Shown here piece after piece: positions 35,019 through 46,611 of a DNA stretch of 64,000 bases; position 1 is the first letter of the stretch; each line of letters begins with the position of its first letter. A program made the translations under genes and the position numbers. The stretch is from Mytilus galloprovincialis. Taxonomy: Eukaryota > Mollusca > Bivalvia > Mytilida > Mytilidae. The DNA lies in assembly GCF_965363235.1 (NCBI RefSeq), contig NC_134850.1, forward strand, positions 30,654,102 through 30,718,101, given 5' to 3'. The notes beneath the pieces were generated by a model. The model was not told the DNA's origin. It searched no databases and saw only the letters and a list, made by a program, of their open reading frames with translations.

Positions 35019-37474
35019 CACTGTAAATCTAAGTGTTAATAAATAGAACACTGCTTGGACGCTTTTTTGTAACACTTTTTGAACGTGTAATGGTGTTCCA
35101 AATGTTTACACTAGTGTTCATCAATTGAATGTGTGGTGTTCAGTTTTTAATGCCTTTGTGTTTCATTTTTGAACACTTGATGTTAGAGACCTTAACATTA
35201 GTGTTCAAAGATTTAACGTGTCCGAATGTTCAAAATCTTAATACGTCGACGCGTTCAACAGCCATGTAACACTTTTTGAACACACAGAACATGTTCAAAA
35301 ACCAAAATGTTAAGATTCAGAACACCAGACGTTAACATTCAGAACAGTTGACATAGGTGTACAAAATAATGGTGTTCAAATGTGGAACATGTTCTATTTT
35401 CAAGCGTACGTAATTTTCTATAAGTACTAAACTTAATTAAATTGTTATAAAAACTATATTGAATCAGGCAAAATATAACAATAAAACATATTTTAACAAG
35501 TAAGTCTTTATATAATCAAATGAGCATATATGTAAGAAAAGTACACAAGAATACCGTATGATATCACAAGTAACAGTCAATGAAATCACGTACATAATGT
35601 TTTTAAACTGACTTAAATATATCACAAATAACGATTTACCCCTACATGACAGATAGTTGCTACATCATGTGTATCCTAACCAAAAAAGCATGTCAATGTG
35701 ATAAGTAGATAGTTTATGATATAGATATTTTTCACAATGAAAGTTTAAAGTTTGCAAAATCCAACAGTTCTTGTACGATCAAATGCAATGTACGCTCCAC
35801 TTTTCAGTGCATCTTCACATAAATCTATCAACTGGGTGGCATTTTATGTGTTGTTATCAACTTCCATTGTCAAAATCCTCTACAACAAGTAATGTCTATG
35901 AGTCTATGTATCCTGCAAAATAAAATTTAAAATTAATAGAAGAGAGTTTTTCATAAAGCATCAAATTATGCAATGGATTTTATGCTTTAATTTCGGTATA
36001 TACTAGAATACAAATTGGTATTCTATGGCAGTGAAGCGCAAGTTTTGACATTATAAATTACAAAAGTCTTGACCTAAGGTATACATATATAGAAATGATA
36101 CACCCACATAAGCTATTAATATATATATATATATATATGTTGTCATACCTTTTTGACATCTTTCTTTTTTCCAACACTTTATAGCATGAAGAAATGACCT
36201 TCGTGGGATTATTGGCTTCCGGTTCCTAGTTCAAACATTCAAGCCTGAAACATTTAAATCTAACGATTCCTGCAAATAAAAAAAAAAACGAATGCATTTT
36301 CTTAGTCAAAAATGGAGTTCAAAATGTTTACACTAGTGTTCATCAATTGAATGGGTGGTGTTCAGTTTTTAATGCCTTTGTGTTTCATTTTTGAACACTT
36401 GATGTTGGAGTTCTTAACACTTAGTGTTCATCAATTGAATGTGTAGTGTTCAGTTTTTAATGCCTTTGTGTTTTATTTTTGAACACTTGATGTTAGAGTT
36501 CTTAACACTTTGTGTTCAGCTTATATACGTGGATGTTAAAAAATCATGATTTATTCTGTATAACAGACGGACGATCACAGACTGGTTATTCATCAGTTTA
36601 GGAAATCATCAGAACAAAGCTGTCAGTTATTTACGTTTAATCTAAATCCTGTTCTTTAATTCGTCTTTTATGTTGAATAATGAAAATTTGGATATAACAG
36701 TTATGAATATTTGACAAATATATATCTGACATGAGAAAATAACAAGGAAGCCATCGAACTATACCTATGGAGATTATCCTAACGTGTTACTCACTTCTTT
36801 CGTGTTCATGTGGGATAGAAGTCCCTTCTCCAGTTCTCTTCCTTATGTGTATCCATTCTTCGTTTAACCGCCTAAATCACCAGCCGATATCTGTTTCCGG
36901 TATTTGGTACCCTGGTATAATTTTTTTAACGCGAGGTGTTCAAAATTTCGAGCGATTTGAACACTGATTGAACATGTAACGTTAATAAACTGAACGGATC
37001 ACGAAATAAGATAAACATCGACATATTTTTATTACGATATTATCATAACAGGCCTCATTGATATGCATAACTATGTCACTTATAAGTAAAACTAGTAATA
37101 ATAATAAAATAAGTTCTTAAACTATACATATATGCCATCTTGGAAGAGTTTAATATTTCATAATTACTACAATATTAGTCAAAAATTCACAAGATCATTA
37201 TCCTGCGTATACATTCATATTTTTTAATGAATTTCTTTGTAAATTTGCCAATTAGAAGGAAAGAAAATCGGACAAACAACTATCTTCTTTTTTAGATCAG
37301 AATTTGAACATCGGTGTTCACTGTGTCTGAACACACATGTTAATATTTTAAACACAAACGTTAGAACTTTGAACACGTCTCTAAGCATGAACATATGACG
37401 TTAAAATATTGAACATTCGGTGTACAAATTTTGAACGCGTCCGGACGCGTCAGGCGTCAGGTATATTTACAGTG
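35019..37474. mobile_element. CACTG-ended (CACTA/EnSpm-like) non-autonomous element, 2.46 kb
   Basis: Tips CACTGTAAAT and ATTTACAGTG are perfect inverted repeats, with TT next to both. Several hundred bases at each end are dense with TGTTCA and GAACAC motifs in both orientations, often spaced as AACACTTNNTGTTCA or TTTTTGAACAC (35050-35400, 36310-36540, 36930-37440). Dense subterminal repeats are characteristic of CACTA elements, whose transposase binds them. No transposase is recognised. The middle holds remnants of spliced exons on the minus strand. An (AT)n tract is at about 36118-36138. Confidence 0.65.
35745..36885 (-). pseudogene. Remnant of a three-exon gene inside the CACTG element
   Basis: Exon-like blocks on the minus strand: donor AGAA|GTGAGT at 36795 ending a frame with LNEEWIHIRKRTGEG; an AG-to-GT block 36149-36244 containing a frame with RKPIIPRRSFLHAIKCWKK; and an acceptor at 35912 leading to a frame ending CEDALKSGAYIAFDRTRTVG and a stop at 35745-35747. 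Block two has an in-frame stop, and the last block has stops and a frame change upstream of CEDAL, so it is not functional. It may be a captured host gene piece or the element's own decayed gene. I do not recognise the protein. Confidence 0.4.
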
Positions 37475-37987
37475 TTGATAGGGAGTAGGGGGCTACGCCC
37501 CCCGCCGATTTTTTTTTCTCTCAGTCATAGGCTAAAAATTACCCGTTTCCCTTCGATTTCCTTACTTTAAGAAACATCAGTATTGCTTGAACATGGAAGC
37601 AACTTTTATGCAAAAGCATGCAAGCTCAGATTGCTGTTCGGGGTGAGCCAAGGCTAGCTCCGTCTTGAAGGCTGTACTTTGACCTATAATTGTTAACGTT
37701 AAATACATTGTGACCGTGGATTTTTTTCTCAAATGATAAGGCTAAAATTACCCGTTTTCCATCGGTTTCCTTACTTTAAGAAAGATCAGTTTTGCTGGAT
37801 CCTTGGAGCAATTGTCATGCAAACAATTATTATCTGTATTTTCTGTATTTAAAGATATTTTTTTTAGAAACTGGTAAGTTCAAAAAACATATAAAGCAAG
37901 ATTATAAAACGCAAGATATTTTTTTTATCGAGGATCTTGAAAATTCAATATTGTTGAAAGCTGAACAGACATGTATATAACTACAAC

Positions 37988-38037
37988 CAGGGACTTTCTA
38001 TACTAGTCTAGTATAAACTTAGTATAGAAAGTCCCTG
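37988..38037. mobile_element. 50-bp perfect palindromic insertion
   Basis: CAGGGACTTTCTATACTA and its exact reverse complement TAGTATAGAAAGTCCCTG are separated by a 14-base loop. CTACAAC is directly repeated on both sides (37981-37987, 38038-38044). It looks like a minimal hAT-tipped insertion with a 7-bp target duplication. Confidence 0.7.
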
Positions 38038-38731
38038 CTACAACGAATGGAAGTCTTTACCTACTAAGGCATCGACCATAATGTTCTCGTACGATTGGGA
38101 AACTTAAAAAAACGATCCAACAGTTGATTCAGCTGGTAACGAATTTCCGATATCTTAAAAGATTCACAATACAAAAGGAACTTCCTCTGCTTAATAATTG
38201 AGCTCCCAAATAAATGTGAATAGTTAAGTTTTTATTCAAAATTATCGAAAGCAAAGTGTCATATGTGTTCTCATACGAATACTGACTCCCTCAATACTGA
38301 ATAACAGACGGACGGCCACACACAAAAAAAAAATAAATAAATAAAACAAATACTGAAACGGTTTACTTTCGATCAAAAATCCGAAAAATGACATACATAT
38401 CACGTATCATGATAACACTGTTAAAACTGTTAACTTGTGTTGTTTATAATATAAATTCAAGTTCTTCGTGTACATATTGTCAATATTTTATTTTTTTACT
38501 TTTTACCCCTGCCTCATAGGTAGTTACGGCCCTGTATTTCGCTCCTGTTTCGAAAACTATTATGGTTGTGTATCGTTACTGTGGATGGACAAGATAACAA
38601 ATCACGTTGATATAAATACGATTTATCTTAAAGTTCCAGTTTTGTATTTGTTTCCTCTCCTTTACAACAGACATGCATTCCTTCGTTTATAGAATAAGAC
38701 CAAACTTAATATGCTTGGACTATATAAATCC

Positions 38732-38917
38732 CAAATTGGCCGTTTCAGAATCTAAAGCATCATGGGTAATTTCATTGTTCGTACCCCAAAATGAAAATAA
38801 CGTCACGTCATTGGTTAAATTTCCATTGTTTATGGCATTTTTAACCAATCAGGACGTTTTGGTGTACACTTTTGAAAATATAACCCAGGATGCATTAAAT
38901 TCTGAAACGGCGAATTG
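38732..38917. mobile_element. Foldback MITE, about 186 bp
   Basis: CAAATTGGCCGTTTCAGAAT at the left pairs with ATTCTGAAACGGCGAATTG at the right, and homology continues inward (GCATCATGGGTAAT against the reverse of ATAACCCAGGATGC; both arms keep ATTGGTTAAA). The arms are about 85 bp. The 90-codon frame 38673-38945 runs through the hairpin and is not a gene. Confidence 0.7.
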
Positions 38918-39479
38918 TTTACTGAGTTATTTTTGGTTCATTTGAAAAAGTATTTTTTTACTGTTTTATTTCTTTTTTTAGGAAAGTACATGATGTCAGT
39001 GACCACCATAGCAATTGAAATAGATAACTACGTGTATGTGGATGTTTTCTTTCTACAAAGTACTAGTACTAAGTGTAAATTAACATTTAAATGATTTGCA
39101 TAATTTGATCTTGTTTATTCGACAAACTTATCAATGCTTTAATATATTTTTTTTTAATGTTTTACTACACAGAGTGACTAACAGTTTGAGTCAGTCAATG
39201 GTCAAGGTATAATAGCATATAAGGATACTTTGAGATTTATGGTGTTTAAGAAACAACAATCCAACGACACAGAAAAGAAGACATTATTTCAGACCTCAAT
39301 ATTACTTTTTCAACGATATGCAAATTAAATTCAAAGTCAAAGTCAAATAATGTATAATCATAGGGTCCTTCCAGGCATTTACCTTTTGATACGTTCATTC
39401 AAATTTTCATACAAACTCTTTTTCACTCCGCTCATTCTAATATTGTTTATTTGGTACCGCACAATAACACTTTTACTTC

Positions 39480-39730
39480 ATTGGTGCGGAATAGAGGTCT
39501 AGAGAGGGGCGAAAGACACCAGAGGGACAGTCAAACTCATTTAAACTGGCAACCAAATCTAAAAAGAAAAGGACAAACAGACAATAAAAGAACACAATAC
39601 ACAACATAAAAAAACAAAAACTGGGGGTGATCTCAGGTGCTGCGAAAGTGTAAGCAGAACCTGCTCCACATGTGGCACCCTTCGTGTTCCTCATGCTACT
39701 ACAAACCCGGTAAATAGTCTAGTTCGCTAG
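39480..39730 (-). repeat. Dispersed repeat family B, reverse copy
   Basis: GGGGGTGATCTCAGGTGCTG, AGCAGAACCTGCTCCACATG and TGGCACCCTTCGTGTTCC are the inverse of the copies at 20275 and 34720. The 73- and 123-codon minus frames nearby are repeat-derived. Confidence 0.75.
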
Positions 39731-40059
39731 GTATTCGTGAAAAGGGAAGGAGATTGTAGTAGACATAAGGAACATATCCGACATATTTATCTAGAGTTGG
39801 ATAAAGAGAGATAACTCTAATAGTTATAAAAGTTTTTTTCAGCAAAAATCAGTTATAAAATATGTTTTTTCACCAATTTTCTACTCAAACGACATTGCCT
39901 GTAGAACATCCTGTTGTTGTACTAACAGAGATACTGTTATATACGTTTGACCAAATCTAAAAAAAAAAAAAAAAGGAGGTTGAACAATCCAACCGTTATT
40001 CGTTGTACAATGTGTATAAAAAAAATGTGACTTTGTTCGCAATTAGAAGTATAAATAGC

Positions 40060-40190
40060 CTAGCCGGCTGAAGAACGCCTCCGGGTGCGTTTTTTTTCTC
40101 TCGCTGTATTGAACACCCATTGGTGACCTTCGGCTGTTTCGCTCTTTGGTCGGGTTGTTGTCTCTTTGACACATTCCCAATAACCATTCT
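40060..40190 (+). repeat. Dispersed repeat fragment (GAAGAACGCCTCCGGGTGCG)
   Basis: GAAGAACGCCTCCGGGTGCG, then CATTGGTGACCTTCGGCTGT and GGTCGGGTTGTTGTCTCTTT. I recall this phrase order from mussel repeats. No coding value. Confidence 0.5.
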
Positions 40191-40539
40191 CAATTTTGAT
40201 AAAAAGGAACAAGTTGGGAAAAAAATGATTATAAAATCAATCCATAGATACTTATTTTTCAAGTATGTCACTTGGTAATTCTCCAATTGACTATGCTTGT
40301 AAACTGCTCGATCACAAACTCTGCTTAATTTTAACTGAATTTTATATAATAAGGATCCATGAAGCATGGTTGGAGTGTTGTCTTATTTTTTAGCGTAAGA
40401 AGTAAAAAAACAGCCTTTTTTTGTTAGAGCTCATCCTGTTGAAAGGTTAAACTAATATGATATATGACATAATTCTGGTATATTGTATTGTGCAGATGAA
40501 ACGTCAGCCGCTGAAGCCGAGAAGAATGTGAATTCACAC

Positions 40540-40735
40540 TTCTGTACCATTTTCTCGTTTGAATTGTTTCAGGCTTTTTTTTTTTTTTTTTTATTTCGGA
40601 ACCTTTTATAGCTGACTATGCGGTTTGGGGTTTCTCTTTTTTAAGTTCGTACGGTAGTCTGTGAATGCTTATGGGCACTTTATTTGAACTCTGGTGGGCA
40701 TTTGTCTAATTGGCAATCATATGGCAAATTTCTTT
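40540..40735 (-). repeat. Dispersed repeat family A, reverse copy, degenerate
   Basis: TTATAGCTGACTATGCGGTT and TAATTGGCAATCATATGGCA on the plus strand are the inverse of family A. Confidence 0.7.
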
Positions 40736-40944
40736 ATTTTCATACAAGTCATACTAAATGATGTGGAACACTTTATGTAACTTGACATAATAAACACAAA
40801 TACCAAACTGAACATAATTGAACAATTAAGTTCTGCAAAGAGCAATTCGGTTTTTAAACGGGGACTACATTTCTTTTATTTTTCTAAAATAATTCAAGGA
40901 AATATATCTCTTCTTTCTGCTTTATCGTCCTGAAGATGCACGAA

Positions 40945-40985
40945 ATATTTGCCACTGGACGTTAAGCAATCAACAATCAATCATG
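40945..40985 (+). mobile_element. SINE tail fragment
   Basis: GCCACTGGACGTTAAGCAAT followed by CAACAATCAATCAT: the last bases of an AATC-tailed SINE. Confidence 0.6.
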
Positions 40986-41204
40986 GTAATCTCTCTGCTC
41001 TCATATTGTTTCCAGTTCGTTTTCCCTATGTTTTACGTCAATTTGACTTCTAACTGCTGTCTTTAAATTATAGAAGAACTTTTAAACAGCAAAATTTTCA
41101 AATTCAACAATTATACTAACTGTGGTTCAAACGGAAGTTGAACATAGAGACGCCCAACATTTTATGTAAAAGTGCAAAGCTCTCAGACCATCATACATTT
41201 TCAG

Positions 41205-41309
41205 GAAGCACAAAACGCAGAGCAACTCATGTGTTATGACAACAGCGACCCTGGAAACTATCATGAACCAGTGCTAAAATATGTATATACTACTTATTCA
41301 CGAGACTGA
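41205..41309 (+). CDS. Possible terminal exon of an unrecognised gene
   Basis: After a pyrimidine-containing acceptor (CATACATTTTCAG) a frame of 34 codons reads EAQNAEQLMCYDNSDPG and onward to a TGA at 41307-41309. The same frame stays open upstream to 41148. AATAAA occurs at 41366 and 41396, suitably placed for polyadenylation. The residue mix is less AT-driven than in most frames here. No upstream exon was found and the protein is not recognised, so it may be chance or a pseudogene piece. Confidence 0.22.
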   Translation, partial: EAQNAEQLMCYDNSDPGNYHEPVLKYVYTTYSRD

Positions 41310-41409
41310 TCTAACCTTTAGGTACTCAATTCTCAATCGAATTGGAATACTGTAAGACTATGATCAATAAAGATGGTATAACATGTAATGTTTACAATAA
41401 AATCTATAC

Positions 41410-44400
41410 AAGCCAGTAGCACCGTGTACTTTTATAAAAATATCTACGTTACTATAGAACGCAGGTTGATTTTTATCTGTGTCGTTTCTAAGGGAAATAA
41501 CTCTGAGACTTTTGTATGACCCTGAACTATCCTGTTAAAGTTAAGAGTTACTATAATTGGAGTTAGGTTGAAATTAAAACAATTCTCCTCATTACAAGGT
41601 TTTATCTTTTTTATTTCATGTCTTTCTGTATCAAGAAACATCAAGGACATTAATTAGAAGGTGCGGATCCAAGTTTTGAAAGGGGTAGGGGCTGGCAAAA
41701 TTTGGAGTGGTACATACAGAAAGTCTATGAATTTATTATACACTTTGTTCACATGGGATCTTCAGTCCCAGGCCCTACACCTGTCTATGTCATGGTATTA
41801 GATCCGATATTACGACTAACAATATAAGTTATTCCTAGAATATAGGCTAACCTTTGTCTTTTTGGTAACAAGGGAACTATCACTTGATCATGATATTTCA
41901 ATCCATTTGCACCCAGACTACTGATCTCAGCAAAGATATACATATATACTATATGTCTCTGGTCTCAGATATGCTTTAGACTTCAAGCGGATTATTACCG
42001 GCAGAAAAAAAATCATCAATTTAAACTCATATCGCTATTGTTAAAAACTATTTACAGAAAAATTAGACGTATATTTAAATACTTCTTTGTGTATCAGAGA
42101 TTTTTCATTTGATTACGTTTTTTTTTCTTAACTACAATTTTTTTAAGGTTTAAAAATTTTCACCCTTCAGTAACCTCATTGAATTTTTTTGGGACAGTCT
42201 AGGGGCGATAATCCGTTTCTTTGTAAAACAAAACGGTACTTTTTTATGCATTTCCGGCAGTTATGCCATGCAAGTGGAATGATTAAACAAGTGTAGGTAG
42301 GTTACATTGCACCTCATAATAAACATATGTCACGCAACATTGGCTTTTGCATTGTTTACAATAAATATCACATTTCTGACGCATATCAACAAAAAGGAAT
42401 GCGGTGGTCAAGATTAGACAATAAAAAAATAGTTGACCCGTTCAAGTATTGATTTTCTCAGGCTTTTTTTAGTACACATACAACGACCAGTATTTACATT
42501 TCATTGTTAACATGTTTACACAGGATGATAAAATTTATACGTGAGAATGAAAATGTGTGAGTGTTTTTTTTCTAATATTTTGCAACTTTTTTAACCACAG
42601 TGATAAAATGTGACTCAGTAACACAAGCACTTGCTGTGCAGTACAATGTAAAGTTTAACATATTATTCATCCAATGGACACCTCAAAAATTTGGAATGTA
42701 CATTCTTCACTAAAAACGACCTGCAAGTCCCTATAAGGGTTTTAATAATAACTGTCTTGTATATATATTTTTAATATTGGTGCATAGAAAAAAAGGGGGA
42801 ATACAGGTTTTCTAACCAGAAGAAAAATATGAAACTCTTTCAATTAAGACAATTTTCTTTTAAATTACTTGAAAAGAAAATTTTATAAAAAGGCTGAAAT
42901 TTATCTTGAATTTCATTTATACAGAAGATAAACATTTATTTTCAATTAATTTTTAACTTGGAAATGACTGTTTTTGTGACATTAATGATTTAATTTAGCA
43001 CTCTTGGTGATAATGAGTTGTATAACTGGTCTATTTGTACATTTTTTGTGAGGACCAATCAGAAATCAGCAAAAGACCAAAGAGCTAATCTATTAGTCAA
43101 GGACCAGTTACCTTTACTCTTCATAACTTGTTGCCTAATACACATATAAAAAATGCTGAAAACTTCTGCCCGTTTAGAGAAAAAAATAAGAAAGTCTTTA
43201 CATTGAAGGCTGAATGATAATATATGTTATGAATTCATACAGTCAATGGAAATAAAAAGCTGTATACAATTTTCTTGCAAATTCAAATCAGAAGTGGATA
43301 CTGAAAAAATCTACTGTTTTTTTATTTTAATTATTTCAATATTAAAAATTCTTGATATTTTAAAAGAAAAAGAAATGTCCATGTCTACATTTTTTCTGCT
43401 AGAATAGAATCCTTATTTTTTACATGCATTTAATTCCATTTAACATAGGGGTGAATGAAAATAATTAGATAAGTATAGAAAACCACAGAAAATTACTCAA
43501 AAGTACTCATAAAATTAAAATCCACTGAAAAATTACAAATTTTGCGAGATATTTTTATTTGAGTTATTTCCCTTTATTGATGATATTTACTGAGTTGAAA
43601 GCTTTGAATACTATATCTTGATATCTAGAAAACAATAAGTTAATAATATTTTTTTTATTCTGATTTTTATGAACATGATTGTAAATAAGACACTGGCTTG
43701 CCTTGATTTTATTTGAACAAATTTGAAAATAAAGAATAAAGAAAAAAAATATGATTGTGATTTAAAGATGAAAATGAATACAAAATGGAATATATTTGGA
43801 AATTATGCTGTTTGAGTCTGCACACATCTTCTAATTCTTTCTGCTACAATGTACAACTGTCCTGGCTTATCTTTAAAAAAATGCTGATTAAATATCATTT
43901 TTTCATTTTAAATAAGTATATAGGAAAATTGTGTATTTTTTTTTTCAAAGAATGACATTGATTAAAAATAAAAGAATTAATTCCAATAAATGAAAAAAAA
44001 AAAGAAACTAGAAATATTAAGTTTAAGCTATATATATTTTTGAAGACTGACAGCTGCAATTGAAATTTCCCACAATATTATTGAAATATACATTGTAGAT
44101 GTATTGTGCCACATTTATTTTTTTTTCATTGAATGATTGAAGAGTTATACATAGAATATTGTAAATTTGAATTTACTGTATGCTATAAAGAGTATGTACA
44201 TGTTCAATTCTACTAAGTTGGTCTTGCCAATTCAAATTGGGTGTTGTTAGATATACAATAAATCTATGAAATAGATATTAATTGAGTTCTCATTGTGGGG
44301 GGGATCTTATCCTAGATTGTTTTGTCAGATTCCTGTAATAACCTGTTTATCATTGAAGTAATAATGCAAGTAATTTCACGTGTCCAGCCCAACTTTGTTT

Positions 44401-44470
44401 CCCATTAATTATTTGACTTTCATGTGTCAGTCTTTCAAATAATCCAATGATATGTGTATCTGTTCATTGG
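41410..44470. other. AT-rich stretch without recognised features
   Basis: I found no frame with family motifs, no clear transposon ends and none of the dispersed families of this window over about 3 kb. Poly(T) and poly(A) runs are frequent. It could be unique intergenic DNA or a long intron or untranslated region. Confidence 0.5.
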
Positions 44471-44476
44471 TAGTTA

Positions 44477-44905
44477 TCTATACTATTAAACGAGAAGACC
44501 TCATTTTGTGTGTCGCTTCTCTTCTTTCCACAATAAATTAATCAACACGCCTCTGTGTCCTATAGGTACAGTACATAGTCGCATTTGTCATCCATTCATA
44601 TGATTATTCAGATTGAGTTATTTCGGGAGCAAAACGAGAAAAAACTAATCCGGATATTGTCCAGTCATTGGACGAAATTTTAAGTCAGATTAGACTCCCG
44701 GTTTGCGTTTTTTCTGTATACTCTGAACATACATATACTACGAATAAAGTGTATTTTAATTCTATCTGCTATCATTTTCAAGTTTACTATCCACGACGGT
44801 CACAGAGTTTTTAAATGGAGAGGGTCTGTATACTATATCAATTGACCACCATGGATCGAATAGTAAACTTAGAATTGAAAGTAAATACACTTTATTTATA
44901 TAGTA
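44477..44905 (+). mobile_element. Helitron-like 5' end with adjoining inverted repeat
   Basis: TCTATACTATTAAACGAGAA preceded by A matches the usual Helitron 5' terminus, inserted between A and T. About 260 bases in, AATAAAGTGTATTTTAATTC and GTTTACTATCC (44741-44795) face a reversed copy at about 44850-44900. A Helitron 3' end (hairpin plus CTRR) was not identified, so the right limit is arbitrary. Confidence 0.5.
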
Positions 44906-45009
44906 ATGAATGTTCATAATATACAGATAAGCGCTAAAATTATTCATGTGAACTTTTGATACCTTTTCTGAAATTCTCCAGTCATTAAATCTTTAACAAA
45001 ATTCATTGA

Positions 45010-45250
45010 CTACAAAAAAAAAGATGTGGTATGATTAACAAGAGACCAAAATAAAACAGACCTTAACAACTATACGTCACCGTACGGCCTTCAACAACGA
45101 TCAAAGCCCATACTCAGGCCCCGAAATGACGATGTAAATCAATTCAAACGAGAAAACTAGCGGCCTTATTTATGTACAAAAAATGAACGAAAACAAATAT
45201 GTAACACATAAACAAACGACAACCACTGAATTATAGGCTCCTTACTTAAA
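45010..45250 (+). repeat. Dispersed repeat family A
   Basis: AAGATGTGGTATGATTAACA, CACCGTACGGCCTTCAACAA and AACAAACGACAACCACTGAA in family order, with internal deletions. Confidence 0.8.
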
Positions 45251-45454
45251 TGTTCATAACATACTAAATGAATGTTCATATTGAAATTGATAGAAAACCA
45301 AAAATTAGGAATTTTGGAAATGAAGGAGGAGGGATAAAAAAACCTATGACTTATGATACTTTTGCTGAAATTCTCCAGTCATTCAATATTTTACAAAATT
45401 CTTCCAACAACACTTCACTACGCTCTGAATGCCTGCCATTTCGCTGGTGTGTTC

Positions 45455-45525
45455 TAGTAAGAATAGAATAGAATAGAATAAGAATATTTATTATTCCAAT
45501 CAAGGGCCCTTGATGGGCAGCATAA
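45455..45525. repeat. AATAG microsatellite plus short dispersed repeat
   Basis: Four GAATA units followed by TATTTATTATTCCAATCAAG and GGGCCCTTGATGGGCAGCA. A shorter relative (GCTGCCAATCAAGGGCC) is at about 29960. From 45526 to 46060 nothing else is recognised. Confidence 0.6.
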
Positions 45526-46611
45526 CATGTACACATAAAACAATACATCATGATTTGTAACAGAAAAACATTTTTATAAACTAAAATGAAACATTAAAAA
45601 AAAAGTTCATACAGATGTTACTATCTTCATAATATTTTTATCTTTGATACATGTACAATGAAATATGCAAATGAATCACAACCTTACACAAAGCAATATT
45701 ATGCAACCTAATCTGGGTAAAATAATGTTCTTTGGGTAATGAAGCTGTTGCTCACATCTTATAATTATTTTCCAAAAAAAATGTCATTTTAGTTCAAATA
45801 TGTCAATTTTAACATGTTTATGACAACACATGTACAATTGACATTTCTGCACTAAAGTTTTTGTCATATTTTTATTGATATCATCCTTTTCATCATACCC
45901 ATAAATTTAACACGCTTTTATAAGCATTGAAAAATATACTGTTTTTTTTTTTGCAATTACAGGGCCATATACATGCAGATGAAACACATGAAATATATCT
46001 CCTCCTTTAAAAGATTTTTTTAACAAATTTGTTCATGTTTGTCACATGTGGTTTTCAAATATATTTTATTTTTTATATGACCGCAAAATTTGAAAATTTT
46101 TTTGGTCGTATATTGGTATCACGTTGGCGTCATTGTCGTCCGAAGACATTTGGTTTTCGCACTCTAACTTTAGTAAAAGTAAATAGAAATCTATGAAATT
46201 TAAACACAAGGTTTATGATCATAAAAGGAAGGTTGGAATCGATTTTGGGTGTTTTGGTCCCAACCGTTTAGGAATTAGGGGCCAAAAAAGGCCCAAATAA
46301 GCATTTTTCTTGGTTTTCGCACAATAACTTTAGGCCACACCAATTTAATTTCTTGTTCTACGGATTTTTGGACTCCAAAAATTGGGGCGAGCGAGCGATT
46401 TGAAAATTTTAATAAAAAAATATTTATTTTGCAAATTTTTGAGGCGAAGCTTGAAAAGTAAAGGCGAGCGATTATATTTTTTTTTTGTAAACATAAAATA
46501 GTAGGTTTTGAAAATATTAAAACTTGATTTATCACTTGTGCTTTGGCATTTCTTTAATTTATGAAGTATTTTTCCCTGTTCACCAATAAATAATTGAATA
46601 ATTAGATTTGG

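Larger units (their letters stand above)
34952..38534. mobile_element. Outer CAGGG-ended transposon, split by a later insertion
   Basis: CAGGGCCATAACTAGGG at 34952 pairs with TAGTTACGGCCCTG ending at 38534, and GGCAGGGG (left) faces CCCCTGCC (right) further in. TATTT flanks both ends. The tips suggest a hAT-like element. A CACTG-ended element occupies 35019-37474, with G- and C-rich outer-element sequence on both sides (GAGCCCCCTT, TAGGGGGCTACGCCCCCC). A 50-bp palindrome at 37988 and a family A fragment near 37640 are further additions. Confidence 0.6.

Noticed and set aside
38673-38945. 90-codon plus-strand frame with gene-like residues
   Set aside because: It runs straight through both arms of a foldback MITE.
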